In this document: positions 24,635 through 34,719 of the stretch, piece by piece
How the letters are laid out: each line of letters starts with the position of its first letter
Numbering within the stretch: position 1 is the first letter of the stretch
Origin: an uncultured Clostridia bacterium
GTDB lineage: Bacteria; Bacillota; Clostridia; TANB77; CAG-508
Direction of reading: 5' to 3'
DNA: 46,296 nt
Assembly (NCBI GenBank): GCA_934177485.1
Contig: CAKPPF010000009.1
Coordinates: 1 to 46,296 of the forward strand
Translations under genes and position numbers: made by a program
Notes under the pieces: generated by a model
Told to the model about the DNA's origin: nothing
Seen by the model: only the letters and a program-made list of their open reading frames with translations
The model's database searches: none

Positions 24635-26314
24635 ATGGCTTTTGATGGAATTGTTACTAAATTAGTTGTAGATGAACTATGTAATAAGATTGTTGGTGGT
24701 AAGATTAATAAAGTTTTTGAGCCAAATAAAAATGAGATTATATTAGATATATACAATAAAGAAAAATTTTTACTAGATATTTGTATTGACTCTTCAAATT
24801 GCCGACTAAATTTAACTACGTATTTAAAAGTAAATCCTAAAGTTGCTCCAAATTTTTGTATGCTGTTAAGAAAATACCTTATTGGTGCAATTATTAAAAA
24901 TATATACAGCTATGAGCTTGATAGAATAGTTGTAATAAATTTTGAAACATATAATGAACTAAATGATTTAGTAAATTACAAATTAGTAATTGAATTAATG
25001 GGAAAACATAGTAATATTATTTTTTTAAACAATGATGATGTAATATTGGATTCTAATAGGCATATTTCTTCTGAAAATGCTTTAAGAACGATTTTGCCAG
25101 CAAACCCATATACGTACCCCACTTCTAATAAAATTAATATTTTAAAAACAAATTTAGAAGATTTCATTAAATTAATTATTTTTAACAAAACATCTAATAT
25201 TATAGAAGCAATAGTTTCAAATTTTACAGGTATGAGTAAGACATTTGTAAAATATACTATTAACCTTTTAAATATTGATGAAAATAATTATACTACAGAT
25301 GATTTAAGTAAAATATATTATTATATATTAGAGGTAATAAACAATAAGAAAATTGATTTTGAGGTATTAAATCTAAACAATAAATCAGATTTTACTATTA
25401 AAATATCTTCTAATGAAAGTCAAAACTCACTAAATAAATTTATTGATGATTTTTATTTTAAAAAAGAAAATGATGAATTATTTAAAAATTACAAAAATAA
25501 TATTTTAAAGCTTATTCTTTCAATGTTGTCAAAGTATAATAAAAAACTAGATTCAATACATCAAAAATTAGAAGATTGTAAAAATATGAATACTTATAAA
25601 TTATATGGAGAACTAATAACTTCAAATTTATATAAAATTAATAATAATATTAATTGTGAAGAACTTAAATTAGAGAACTACTATGACAGTAACAATATTC
25701 TTACAATTCCTCTTGATAAAAAATATTCTCCATCATATAACGCAAAATTATATTTTAAAAAATACAATAAATTAAAAAACACACAAAGTATAGTTTCTGT
25801 TCAAAAAGAAAATATTGAGAAAGAAATTTCATATTTAGAAACAATAGTTTTTTCAATTAGTGAAGCTACAACAATTGAAGAACTTAATGAAATACATCAA
25901 GAAATCGAAGATAATATTTTAGGCAAAAAAAATAAAAAAACAAATGCAAATATAAAAAATGAGAATTTAAATATTATTCCATTAAAAATAAATGATTTTA
26001 CAGTTTACATTGGGAAGAATAACAAGCAAAATGATTACATTACTTTTAAACTTTCAGACAAAAACGACATTTGGTTTCATGTACAAAACTTACATGGAAG
26101 TCACGTATTATTAAAAACAAATAACACACCAATACCAGATAACTGTGACATAATATATAAATGTGCTAAACTTGCTGCACTTCATAGTAAAGCAAGCAAT
26201 GAAAAAAAAGTTGCAGTTGATTATACTTTAATAAAGAACGTAAAAAAACCTAAAGTTTCAAAGCCTGGGTTTGTAATATTTAATAATTATAAAACAATTA
26301 TTGTTGAAAATTAA
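24635..26314 (+). CDS. rqcH: Ribosome quality-control protein RqcH (NFACT family)
   Basis: The 559-residue protein starts MAFDGIVTKLVVDEL, the standard NFACT opening. It has the N-terminal NFACT-N domain with ELMGKHSN (about 121-128), a long helical coiled-coil middle (about 270-420) and the C-terminal NFACT-R domain with DIWFHVQNLHGSHV (about 481-494). Family knowledge: it binds stalled 50S-peptidyl-tRNA complexes and adds alanine tails, marking products for decay. ATG 24635 is preferred over ATG 24617, because GGAAGGA lies just before it and family proteins begin here. It is unusually rich in N and K, in line with the AT-rich genome. Confidence 0.93.
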   Translation: MAFDGIVTKLVVDELCNKIVGGKINKVFEPNKNEIILDIYNKEKFLLDICIDSSNCRLNLTTYLKVNPKVAPNFCMLLRKYLIGAIIKNIYSYELDRIVVINFETYNELNDLVNYKLVIELMGKHSNIIFLNNDDVILDSNRHISSENALRTILPANPYTYPTSNKINILKTNLEDFIKLIIFNKTSNIIEAIVSNFTGMSKTFVKYTINLLNIDENNYTTDDLSKIYYYILEVINNKKIDFEVLNLNNKSDFTIKISSNESQNSLNKFIDDFYFKKENDELFKNYKNNILKLILSMLSKYNKKLDSIHQKLEDCKNMNTYKLYGELITSNLYKINNNINCEELKLENYYDSNNILTIPLDKKYSPSYNAKLYFKKYNKLKNTQSIVSVQKENIEKEISYLETIVFSISEATTIEELNEIHQEIEDNILGKKNKKTNANIKNENLNIIPLKINDFTVYIGKNNKQNDYITFKLSDKNDIWFHVQNLHGSHVLLKTNNTPIPDNCDIIYKCAKLAALHSKASNEKKVAVDYTLIKNVKKPKVSKPGFVIFNNYKTIIVEN

Positions 26315-26328
26315 TTTGAATTATAGAA

Positions 26329-26362
26329 AAAAGCGAGTATCTTATATAAAGTACTCGCTTTT
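26329..26362. terminator. Bidirectional terminator between rqcH and the 77-aa gene
   Basis: Arms AAAAGCGAGTA and TACTCGCTTTT with T-runs on both strands, between convergent genes. Confidence 0.85.
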
Positions 26363-26368
26363 AAATTA

Positions 26369-26602
26369 TTATACTCTGTATTCTAAATCTGTTGAATATT
26401 TAAAAATTTCTTTCATTCTTTTCTTTGTAATCATTGATATTCTTGGCTGTGGATTACTTTCATCATAATCTAATAATTCTAAAGTATAGCAATTTTCTGT
26501 AGTTTTATATATTAAATATTTATTATTAACATACTTAAGAAAAATTTTATAGCCCTTGTTTAAATCATGTTCAAAATTTATTAATTTATAATTGTTATCC
26601 AT
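26369..26602 (-). CDS. Small protein of unknown function coupled to ligA
   Basis: The 77-residue soluble protein (MDNNYKLINFEHD start) is rich in Y, K and charged residues and has no motif I recognise. Its ATG lies eight bases after the ligA stop, and that TAG stop forms part of its TAGGAG ribosome binding site, so the gene is real and coupled to ligase translation. A terminator follows. A role in DNA repair or replication is only a guess from context. Confidence 0.7.
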   Translation of the reverse strand: MDNNYKLINFEHDLNKGYKIFLKYVNNKYLIYKTTENCYTLELLDYDESNPQPRISMITKKRMKEIFKYSTDLEYRV

Positions 26603-26610
26603 GTATTCTC

Positions 26611-28608
26611 CTATTTTATCATATTTTCAAAATCTTCTTCTGTTATAACCTTCACTCCAAGCTCATTAGCTTTTTTTAGCTTACTTCCAGCATCTTCACC
26701 TGCTAATACATAATTTGTTTTTTTAGAAACTGAGCTAGATGTTTTACCTCCAAAATCTTCGATTATTTGACTAGCTTCTTCTCTTGTGTATTTTTCTAAA
26801 CTACCTGTTAACACAAAAGTTTGTCCATAAAATCTCTCGTCTGAAGTTTCTTTTTTTAGAAAATTCATATTAACATTTGCTAATTTTAGTTTATTTATTA
26901 GGTCAATTGTTTGTTCTTGTTTAAAGAACTCATAAATATTATTTGCAATTATTTCACCAACTTCATCTATTGAATTTAATGTCATAATGCTTGCATTTGC
27001 TAGTTCATCCATAGAACCAAATTTCTTTGCCAGTACTTTCGCAAGTTTTGAGCCGACATTTCTAATTCCTAAACCACATATTAATCTATCTAAGTCATTC
27101 TCTTTGCTTTTATTTATAGAATTAATCAAATTTTGTGCAAATTTTTTTCCATCTTTTTTTAAAGAAGCTATATCTTCTAATTTCAGATAATAAATATCTG
27201 CGATATTTTCTATTAATTTGTTATTTAGTAATTGTTCAATAATTGCCTCTCCTAGTCCATCAATGTTCATTGCTTCTCTTGATGCAAAATGTGTAATATT
27301 TCTCAATGTTCTTGCTGGGCATTCAATTCCTATACATCTTGAAACTGCTTCTCCATCTTCTCTTATAACTTCTGCTCCACATACAGGACACACATCAGGC
27401 ATTTTGAATATTAATTCATTTCCATTTCTTTTATTTTTTATAACCTCAACAACTTCTGGAATTACATCCCCAGCCTTTTGTATATATACATGATCTCCAA
27501 TACGTAAATCTTTTTCTTTTATAAAATCTTCATTGTGTAGTGTTGTTTTAGAAATAGTTGAGCCAGCAACAACAACAGGTTCTAATATTGCAAGTGGTGT
27601 AATTGCTCCTGTTCTTCCAACTTGGCATATAATATCTTTAACAATTGTTTCTTTTTTTTCTGGTGGATATTTGTAAGCAATTGCCCATTTAGGCACTTTA
27701 GCTGTTTGTCCTAAAATTTCTCTTAATTCTAGGTCATCTACTTTTATAACGGCTCCATCTATACCAAAAGACAAATTTGCTCTTTCTTCTCCAATATAAT
27801 TTATTGCGTTAAATACATCTTTTATATTATCACATAATATTTTAACTGGATTAACGTTAAAACCTAATTTCTCAAGATATAATAAACTTTCATAATGAGA
27901 TGTAAATTTAATATCATCACTTTTTTGAACATTAAATATAAAAATGTCCAAAGGTCTTTTTGCTGTAATTGTACTATCTAATTGTCTAAGTGACCCAGCT
28001 GCCGCATTTCTTGCGTTAGCAAATAGTGTTTCATCATTTAATGATCTTTTTTCGTTAAGTTCTTCAAATTCTTTTGAACCTATAAATACCTCTCCACGAA
28101 CTATTATATCAACATCTTCTTTTAGTTGCATAGGTATGTGCTTTATAGTTTTTAAATTTTCTGTAATATCTTCTCCAACTAGTCCATTTCCTCTAGTTGC
28201 ACCTTTTACAAACTTTCCCTTTTTATATTCAAGTGCAACAGATAGACCATCTATTTTTGTTTCTACAACATATTTTAATTTTTTATTATTTTCTTTTGCA
28301 ATATTATCTACCTTTTCATCAAATGAAGTTATAGAGTCAAAATCAAAAACATCTTGTAAACTCTGCAAAGGCACTATATGTGTAACTTTATTAAACCCTT
28401 CTTTTACAGTTCCTCCAACTTTTTGAGTTAATGAATCTTTTGAAATAAATTCTGGATTAGCATTTTCTAAATTTCTAAGTTCCAACATAAGCATGTCATA
28501 TTCAAAATCACTTATTTCAGGACTATCTTCATCATAATACTTTTTTGCATAATATTCAGTTTTTTCTCTTAGTTCTTTAATTCTTTTTTCAATTTGTTGT
28601 TTATTCAT
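26611..28608 (-). CDS. ligA: NAD-dependent DNA ligase
   Basis: The 665-residue protein is full length. Domains in order: Ia domain (YYDEDSPEISDFEYD, 24-38), adenylation domain with KIDG (K118), OB fold, four-cysteine zinc finger (CPVC...CIGIEC, about 402-425), helix-hairpin-helix repeats (about 440-580) and a BRCT domain (about 590-665; GQTFVLTGSLEKYTREEA). It seals nicks in replication and repair. It follows pgsA by 20 bases and is coupled to the small gene after it. Confidence 0.98.
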   Translation of the reverse strand: MNKQQIEKRIKELREKTEYYAKKYYDEDSPEISDFEYDMLMLELRNLENANPEFISKDSLTQKVGGTVKEGFNKVTHIVPLQSLQDVFDFDSITSFDEKVDNIAKENNKKLKYVVETKIDGLSVALEYKKGKFVKGATRGNGLVGEDITENLKTIKHIPMQLKEDVDIIVRGEVFIGSKEFEELNEKRSLNDETLFANARNAAAGSLRQLDSTITAKRPLDIFIFNVQKSDDIKFTSHYESLLYLEKLGFNVNPVKILCDNIKDVFNAINYIGEERANLSFGIDGAVIKVDDLELREILGQTAKVPKWAIAYKYPPEKKETIVKDIICQVGRTGAITPLAILEPVVVAGSTISKTTLHNEDFIKEKDLRIGDHVYIQKAGDVIPEVVEVIKNKRNGNELIFKMPDVCPVCGAEVIREDGEAVSRCIGIECPARTLRNITHFASREAMNIDGLGEAIIEQLLNNKLIENIADIYYLKLEDIASLKKDGKKFAQNLINSINKSKENDLDRLICGLGIRNVGSKLAKVLAKKFGSMDELANASIMTLNSIDEVGEIIANNIYEFFKQEQTIDLINKLKLANVNMNFLKKETSDERFYGQTFVLTGSLEKYTREEASQIIEDFGGKTSSSVSKKTNYVLAGEDAGSKLKKANELGVKVITEEDFENMIK

Positions 28609-28628
28609 TTAACTAAAGTCCTCCTAAA

Positions 28629-29279
28629 TTAGCAATCTTTTAATAATTCTTTTCCATTTTTCAAATATGACCAGCCAGATATTAAAGTTGCTATTACAGA
28701 TATTGTAATAAATATACTTGCCAAAATATTAATTATATATTCACCCGTTGTCATATATATACTTGCAGAATTCTGATACATTGCATTTATATTTGAAACT
28801 CTAAATATGAATTGAAAATATGAAAATTTGCTAAGATACATCAAAACAATTCCAAACATTTGCGTAACAGTTTTCATCTTTCCCCATATGTTTGCAGCAA
28901 TAACTTTACCTTCTTTTTGAACAGCTATTAATCTATATCCAGAAACAGCAAATTCTCTGAACAAAACTATTACCGGAATCCATGCTGGTAATTTTCCATT
29001 TTCAACTAATAATAGCATAGCAGTTAATACTAATATTTTATCTGCCAAAGGATCTGCAAATTTTCCAAAATCTGTGATCATATTTTCTTTTCGTGCAATT
29101 TTCCCATCTAAATGGTCTGTATATGATGCTATACTAAATATTAAAATAATTATCCAATTTGTTATAGGAATATTTAAAAATGTTCCATTAAAACCTGTTA
29201 TTGATTGATAATAATGTACAAATACCATTATAGGTACTAAAATAATTCTTAAAACCGTTAATTTGTTTGCTTTATTCAT
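28629..29279 (-). CDS. pgsA: CDP-diacylglycerol-glycerol-3-phosphate 3-phosphatidyltransferase
   Basis: The 216-residue membrane protein has the CDP-alcohol phosphatidyltransferase signature D-G-x2-A-R-x8-G-x3-D-x3-D, here DGKIARKE...FGKFADPLAD (about 58-80). It commits CDP-diacylglycerol to phosphatidylglycerol. About five membrane segments are visible. It is the first gene before ligA, and a terminator of the spoIIP gene lies upstream. Confidence 0.95.
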   Translation of the reverse strand: MNKANKLTVLRIILVPIMVFVHYYQSITGFNGTFLNIPITNWIIILIFSIASYTDHLDGKIARKENMITDFGKFADPLADKILVLTAMLLLVENGKLPAWIPVIVLFREFAVSGYRLIAVQKEGKVIAANIWGKMKTVTQMFGIVLMYLSKFSYFQFIFRVSNINAMYQNSASIYMTTGEYIINILASIFITISVIATLISGWSYLKNGKELLKDC

Positions 29280-29334
29280 TGTAAAAACTCCTATTCATTT
29301 TTAAGTAAATATATTATATATAAAAAAAGAAAAA

Positions 29335-29361
29335 AAAGAAATACTTTTGTAGTATTTCTTT
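29335..29361 (-). terminator. Terminator of spoIIP
   Basis: Arms AAAGAAATAC and GTATTTCTTT, followed on the minus strand by a run of T, 20 bases after the stop. Confidence 0.85.
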
Positions 29362-29381
29362 AAAAATGATGTTAGCAGCTA

Positions 29382-30467
29382 TTATTTTAAAACTTCGTTT
29401 AATACTTCTGCAAAATATTTCATACTTGCTTTTGCTTCTTCTAATGTGTTGCCAGTTGCTCCTACTTCTACTATTGTTGCGGCATTTGTAACTCTTTGAT
29501 TAAAAGTTGCACTTCTTAAATTTATTGACCTAAATAAACCTGGATACATTTCATTTGCTTTTTCTTGTACTTTTACAGCAAACTTCAAATTATTTTTCCA
29601 ATTAGGATGTTTTCCACCTCCGTCATTGGTTCCAACAACAAACATCAATTGTGCAACTTTTTCTCCATTTATTTCTAAAGTTGGAGCATAATTACTATTG
29701 CTCCCAACTGCATCTCTATGAATGTCAAACACAATTTCAGCATCTTTATTTTCTTCTAGCATTTCTTCTACTGTTTTTAATGATCGTGTATATGAGCCAG
29801 AATATGCAGGATAATCATGCTTTGTCTCATTTTGTGTCACATTAAATTTAAATTTTCGAAGTTTTTCTTTTAATTCTCTTCCAACACTTACAACAGAATA
29901 GTCTAAATCTGTTGTTCTATAATTTCCAGATGCTTCATATGAATTAGCTTTAGTAGGAGTATAACTTTCGCATGTATGTGTATGAAATATCAAAATATCA
30001 TTCTTATTTTTAACATTATAATCTGGTTTAAGAATTTCTTCTGTCAGTTTTATATCAGTTAAATTTTTTACTGTTACACTACCATATGTATTAGAATATG
30101 TATCTTTTATTTGCACTGTTTGTCTTTCTTCTTCATCCTCTTCTTCATTAGTATTGTCTTCCTGCACATTCTTATTAGTTTCATCAATTTGTGGTAGTTC
30201 CATATCTAATACTCTAAGTATTCCGCTTCTAGAAGTAACTTTACTACTCATTTTAGCAATTTTTGCCTCTTCTATATCGTCATCATCTTTTTTAAATAAC
30301 AAAATATTGTTTTTAATTATATTAATTGGACTAATATTAGCAGATAATATACTTCCACTCCATTTAATATTAGAAAAAAATCTAGTAGAATATATTGCAA
30401 CACCAATTGCTATAATTAACCCTACTAGATATTTTATTAAATCCTTTAATCTAATTGTTCTAATCAT
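29382..30467 (-). CDS. spoIIP: Stage II sporulation protein P (peptidoglycan amidase/endopeptidase)
   Basis: The 361-residue protein has one N-terminal membrane segment (about 9-29), a linker with a very acidic stretch (about 105-118), then the amidase domain with IFHTHTCESY (about 156-165, zinc histidine), FDIHRDAVG (about 247-255) and VEVGATGNT near the C-terminus (catalytic glutamate region). In sporulation it works with SpoIID and SpoIIM to degrade septal wall during engulfment. Its presence marks a spore-forming lineage. It is monocistronic; no sigma-E promoter is clear enough to call. Confidence 0.93.
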   Translation of the reverse strand: MIRTIRLKDLIKYLVGLIIAIGVAIYSTRFFSNIKWSGSILSANISPINIIKNNILLFKKDDDDIEEAKIAKMSSKVTSRSGILRVLDMELPQIDETNKNVQEDNTNEEEDEEERQTVQIKDTYSNTYGSVTVKNLTDIKLTEEILKPDYNVKNKNDILIFHTHTCESYTPTKANSYEASGNYRTTDLDYSVVSVGRELKEKLRKFKFNVTQNETKHDYPAYSGSYTRSLKTVEEMLEENKDAEIVFDIHRDAVGSNSNYAPTLEINGEKVAQLMFVVGTNDGGGKHPNWKNNLKFAVKVQEKANEMYPGLFRSINLRSATFNQRVTNAATIVEVGATGNTLEEAKASMKYFAEVLNEVLK

Positions 30468-30555
30468 TTTTTCTCCTTTGTCTAATTAAATATTCATTTA
30501 AGTATATTTAATTAAAAGGAGTTTTATGATTATTTTTTTTGTTTCTTAGTTTATA

Positions 30556-31812
30556 TTAAAATTCTTCATCAATGTCTAAATATGCTTCAAAAATTTTTTC
30601 TGCATCTAATTTAGTCTCATATTCTTTTCCTGTTTTCATATCTTTTATTTTGCATTTTTTAGTTTTAATTTCGTCTTCACCTATAACAATTATATATGGA
30701 ACTTTTAACTTATTTGCATATTTCATTTGCGCATTAAAACTTCTAGAAGATATATCTGTTTGAACACCTAAATTCTTTCTTAGTTTGTTTGCAATATTCA
30801 TTACTTCCAAGTCATATTTTTCGTCCATAGAAACAATAAATATCTCAGATGAACTAAATGTCATAATATCATCATCAGAAACTAAAGAAAATAGTCTTTC
30901 TTCACCTGCTGCAAATCCTATGGCTGGAGTATCAGCTCCACCAAGTTCTTTTACAAGTCCATCATATCTTCCACCAGCAAGTACTGTTAATCCATCTTGA
31001 TTAGATACAAATTCAAAAACAGTTTTTGTATAATAATCTAATCCTCTTACAATACTACTGTCAATTTTATATGGTATTTTAAGTTTTTCTAAGCCTAGTT
31101 TTACTTTTTCAAAATGTTCTTTGCATTCATCACATAAGTAATCTAAAATTGTAGGTGCTCCAACATTTAATTCTTTACATCTTTTTTCTTTACAGTCTAA
31201 TATTCTCATTGGATTTTTTTCGAATCTAGTTTTACAAGTTGAACAATATTCATTTATGTTTTTACCTATAAATTCTTTTAGTGCTTCTTGATATTTTTTT
31301 CTACATTCTGGACATCCAATTGAGTTAATGTTTAATACAACATCATTAATTTCTAACTCTTCCAAGAAACTATTTGCCATAGATATTAATTCAATATCAG
31401 CAAGATAAGAATCAGTTCCAATTATTTCTGCTCCAATTTGATTAAATTCTCTATATCTTCCTTTTTGAACATTTTCATATCTAAACATAGGCATTGCATA
31501 GCAAACCTTAAAAGGTGATGGTTTAGAAGCAACTCCATTTTCTATATATGCTCTTACAACACCTGCAGTACCTTCTGGTCTTAATGTAATGCTTCTTCCT
31601 CCTTTATCTTCAAATGTGTACATTTCTTTTTGTACAACATCTGTTGTGTCTCCAACTCCTCTTTCAAAAAGTTCTGTATATTCGAATGTCGGAATTCTTA
31701 TTGCTTTAAATCCATAGTTTTCAAAAATAAAACTTGCTGTTGATTCAATATATGACCATTTATCTTCATCTTCTGGTAAAATGTCTTTTGTTCCTTTTGG
31801 TTTTTGTATCAT
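30556..31812 (-). CDS. hisS: Histidyl-tRNA synthetase
   Basis: The 418-residue class II synthetase begins with PKGTKDILPED and has motif 2 FRYENVQKGRYREFNQ (about 112-127), the histidine-specific RGLDYYTKTVFEF and LAGGRYDGL segments, and an anticodon-binding domain (about 325-410). It charges tRNA-His. It is the last gene of recJ-rsh-MBL-hisS and follows the MBL gene by 20 bases. No T-box leader lies before it. Confidence 0.98.
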   Translation of the reverse strand: MIQKPKGTKDILPEDEDKWSYIESTASFIFENYGFKAIRIPTFEYTELFERGVGDTTDVVQKEMYTFEDKGGRSITLRPEGTAGVVRAYIENGVASKPSPFKVCYAMPMFRYENVQKGRYREFNQIGAEIIGTDSYLADIELISMANSFLEELEINDVVLNINSIGCPECRKKYQEALKEFIGKNINEYCSTCKTRFEKNPMRILDCKEKRCKELNVGAPTILDYLCDECKEHFEKVKLGLEKLKIPYKIDSSIVRGLDYYTKTVFEFVSNQDGLTVLAGGRYDGLVKELGGADTPAIGFAAGEERLFSLVSDDDIMTFSSSEIFIVSMDEKYDLEVMNIANKLRKNLGVQTDISSRSFNAQMKYANKLKVPYIIVIGEDEIKTKKCKIKDMKTGKEYETKLDAEKIFEAYLDIDEEF

Positions 31813-31832
31813 AATTATCTCTCCTTTTCTTT

Positions 31833-32483
31833 TTAATATTCTAGTCTTGGTTTTAAATCTAAATAAATTGGTTTTTCTTCTCTTATCATACTTGATTTTC
31901 CATGACCGGGATATATTATTGTATCATCTGGTAGAACTAAAATTTTTTCTGTTATACTTTTCATTATATCTTCAATACTACCTGTAGGTAAATCTGTCCT
32001 TCCCCATGTTCCTCTAAATATAGTATCTCCAGAGAATATCATTTTTTGTTCTGCACAATATAATGAAGTTGAACAATTTGTGTGTCCTGGTGTGTGTAGT
32101 ACTTTAAATTCAATATTTCCAATATGTATAGTGTCATTATCATCAACTCTTGAATCCGCTTCTAATGTAATTTTATCTTCACCTATATATGTAGCCAATA
32201 CAACGTCATCGTTTTCTAAATTTTTAGCTCCATTTCTGTGTATCAATATTTTTCCACCATATTTATTTTGTATTTGATTAACAGCTCCAATATGATCAGC
32301 ATGGCAATGTGTTAAATATATATATTTTAACTTGGCCTCAAGTATTTCTATCATATCAGAAATTTTATCCGCTTCTCCACCCGGATCTATAACCATCATT
32401 TCATTTGTTTCTTCGTCTTTTATAATATAACAATTTGTTGGTTCTGTCACAGGTGTATGTACCTTAAGTCTTTTTAATATCAT
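31833..32483 (-). CDS. Metallo-beta-lactamase fold hydrolase (glyoxalase II-like)
   Basis: The 216-residue protein has the MBL metal-site motifs THCHADHIG (about 75-83), LHTPGHTNCS (about 131-140), FSGDTIF and YPGHG. It resembles the single-domain glyoxalase II-like hydrolases that occur after rsh in many clostridia; the natural substrate is unknown. ATG 32483 is chosen because AAGAAGGA stands just before it, while the longer frame to 32525 would overlap the rsh end and lacks a ribosome binding site. Confidence 0.9.
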   Translation of the reverse strand: MILKRLKVHTPVTEPTNCYIIKDEETNEMMVIDPGGEADKISDMIEILEAKLKYIYLTHCHADHIGAVNQIQNKYGGKILIHRNGAKNLENDDVVLATYIGEDKITLEADSRVDDNDTIHIGNIEFKVLHTPGHTNCSTSLYCAEQKMIFSGDTIFRGTWGRTDLPTGSIEDIMKSITEKILVLPDDTIIYPGHGKSSMIREEKPIYLDLKPRLEY

Positions 32484-32502
32484 TTGTTTTTCCTTCTTCC
32501 TT

Positions 32503-34713
32503 TTACTTTTTACGTTTAACTTCATATACGCTATCTATTTTTCTCAAAGCTCTTAACACTTTATTTAATTCATCTAAGTTTTCAACCTCTATAGTTACAT
32601 CTGTTGTTGCAATTCTTTCTTTATTTGCTTTTGAGTTTACAGCAAGTAATTTAGTTTTTAAATTTGACAATTCTTTTATTATGTCAGCTAGTAATCCATT
32701 TCTATCATTAGCATATATTTCAATTTCAACTGTATATGATGTTGGTTTATTTGAATCATACCATGAAACATCAATAATTCTATTGTCTTCACCTAATAAT
32801 TCTTTAACATTTACACAATCAGTTCTATGAATTGAAACTCCTCTTCCTTTTGTTATATATCCAATTATTTCATCTCCTGGAACAGGGTTACAACATTTTG
32901 AAAGTTTTACTAAACAATTGTCAATTCCTTTTACAACAATTCCATTATCAGCTGAATTTTTATTAATTCTTTTTTCATTTGATAATTCTTCTATTTTTTC
33001 TTCTATATTTAGCTCTTTATGGTCTTTTCTATATTCTTCTAACATTCTAGATATTATTTTAGAAGGTGTAATTGTTCCAAAACCAACTGCAGCATACATA
33101 TCATCCATTGATGAATATTTGTATCTGTCTAGAGCTTTATTTACATATTCTTGTTTATATAACTCAGTTTGAGTCATTCCAATTCTTTTTATTTCTTTTT
33201 CAAGTAAGTCTTTTCCTTTTATAATGTTATCATCACGTTCTGCTTTTTTAAACCATTGGCTAATTCTATTTTTAGCTGTTGTACTTTTTACGTATTTTAA
33301 CCAATCCCTACTTGGACCTTTAGGTGTGTCTGAAGTTATTATTTCTACAATGTTACCATTTTTTAATTTTGTAGTAATTGGTACCATTTTGCTGTTTACC
33401 TTACATCCAATCATCTTGTGACCAATTTGTTCGTGAATAGAATATGCAAAATCAATTGGTGTAGCGTCTTTAGGTAGTACTTTTATGTCTCCTCTAGGAG
33501 TAAATACATAAACTTCATCTTCAAATAATTCTGTTTTTAAAGTATTTAAAAATTCATCAGGATTTTGCATATCTTTTTGCCACTCTAGAGACTCTCTAAG
33601 CCATGCAAATTTATCTTCTTGAACTGATACTACTGATTTTTTCTCTTTATTTGCCTCTTTATATGCCCAGTGTGCTGCTATACCAAATTCTGCAACTCTA
33701 TGCATATCCCATGTCCTTATTTGGATTTCAAATGGTGTTCCCTTTGGTCCTAAAAGCGTAGTATGTAATGATTGATACATGTTAGATTTAGGAACAGATA
33801 TATAATCTTTAAATCTTCCTGGCATTGGTGTATAAAGTTCATGAACTATACCTAATGAAGCATAGCAATCTTTTACTGAATTCACTAGTATTCTTAAAGC
33901 AAACAAATCATAAATTTCGTCTAGTGTCTTATTGTCTCTTTTCATTTTTCTATATATGCTATATAAGTGCTTTGCTCTTCCAGTAACTTCTGCATCGATA
34001 TGCTGTTTTTTAAGCTCTATTCTGATATTATCCATTATATTTTCTATAAAAGCTAATCTTTCTTCTCTTTTTTTATTTATTCCTTCAACAAGTTCTCTGT
34101 ATTCTTCTGGATATAAATATTTAAAAGATAAATCTTCCATTTCCCACTTTATAGAATAAAGTCCTAGTCTGTTTGCAAGTGGAGCATATAAGTCCATACT
34201 TTCTCTTGATATTGCTATTTGTCTATCACGTTTCAAGAATTTTAAAGTTCTCAAATTATGTAATCTATCTGCAAGTTTTATTAAAATTACTCTAATATCT
34301 TTTCCCATTGCTAGGAACATTTTTCTATAGTCTTCTACTTGTTGTTCTTTTACAGTACTATATTCCTGAATTTTTCCAAGTTTTGTAACCCCATCAACTA
34401 AATTTGCAATTTCTTCCCCAAATTCTTTGCATAAATCTTCATGTGTTACAGGTGTATCCTCAACAACATCATGCAATAATGCAGCACAGATTGTTGCTTC
34501 ATCTAATCCTATAGTTGTTAATATATATGCAACTTCTAATGGATGGATTATATATGGTTCTCCTGATTTCCTATATTGTCCTTCATGATTTTTGTTTGCA
34601 AATTCATAAGCTTTTGATACTAACTTGACATTTGCTTTTTTCTTTTTCTTTTTTAATTCAGTAATAATATCATTTATTGTTGCGTTTTCAACTATCTCAT
34701 CCATTTTCATCAT
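32503..34713 (-). CDS. rsh: Bifunctional (p)ppGpp synthetase/hydrolase
   Basis: The 736-residue protein has, in order, an HD hydrolase domain with intact HDVVEDT (81-87), a synthetase domain (RLHNLRTL, then YQSLHTTL), a TGS domain (VYVFTPRGDIKVLP), a conserved-cysteine region (CCNPVPGDEI) and a C-terminal ACT domain. The intact HD box shows it can degrade as well as make (p)ppGpp; the gene is often called relA. Its start lies six bases after the recJ stop. Three ATGs stand at the start; the third (34704) is best spaced from AAGGGA. Confidence 0.97.
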   Translation of the reverse strand: MMKMDEIVENATINDIITELKKKKKKANVKLVSKAYEFANKNHEGQYRKSGEPYIIHPLEVAYILTTIGLDEATICAALLHDVVEDTPVTHEDLCKEFGEEIANLVDGVTKLGKIQEYSTVKEQQVEDYRKMFLAMGKDIRVILIKLADRLHNLRTLKFLKRDRQIAISRESMDLYAPLANRLGLYSIKWEMEDLSFKYLYPEEYRELVEGINKKREERLAFIENIMDNIRIELKKQHIDAEVTGRAKHLYSIYRKMKRDNKTLDEIYDLFALRILVNSVKDCYASLGIVHELYTPMPGRFKDYISVPKSNMYQSLHTTLLGPKGTPFEIQIRTWDMHRVAEFGIAAHWAYKEANKEKKSVVSVQEDKFAWLRESLEWQKDMQNPDEFLNTLKTELFEDEVYVFTPRGDIKVLPKDATPIDFAYSIHEQIGHKMIGCKVNSKMVPITTKLKNGNIVEIITSDTPKGPSRDWLKYVKSTTAKNRISQWFKKAERDDNIIKGKDLLEKEIKRIGMTQTELYKQEYVNKALDRYKYSSMDDMYAAVGFGTITPSKIISRMLEEYRKDHKELNIEEKIEELSNEKRINKNSADNGIVVKGIDNCLVKLSKCCNPVPGDEIIGYITKGRGVSIHRTDCVNVKELLGEDNRIIDVSWYDSNKPTSYTVEIEIYANDRNGLLADIIKELSNLKTKLLAVNSKANKERIATTDVTIEVENLDELNKVLRALRKIDSVYEVKRKK

Positions 34714-34719
34714 TCCCTT

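Noticed and set aside
30480..30520. Terminator between hisS and spoIIP
   Set aside because: An 11-base inverted repeat exists, but it is made only of A and T and lies upstream of spoIIP and too far from a T-run to be convincing.
31813..31832. T-box leader before hisS
   Set aside because: Only 20 bases separate hisS from the upstream gene, which leaves no room for one.
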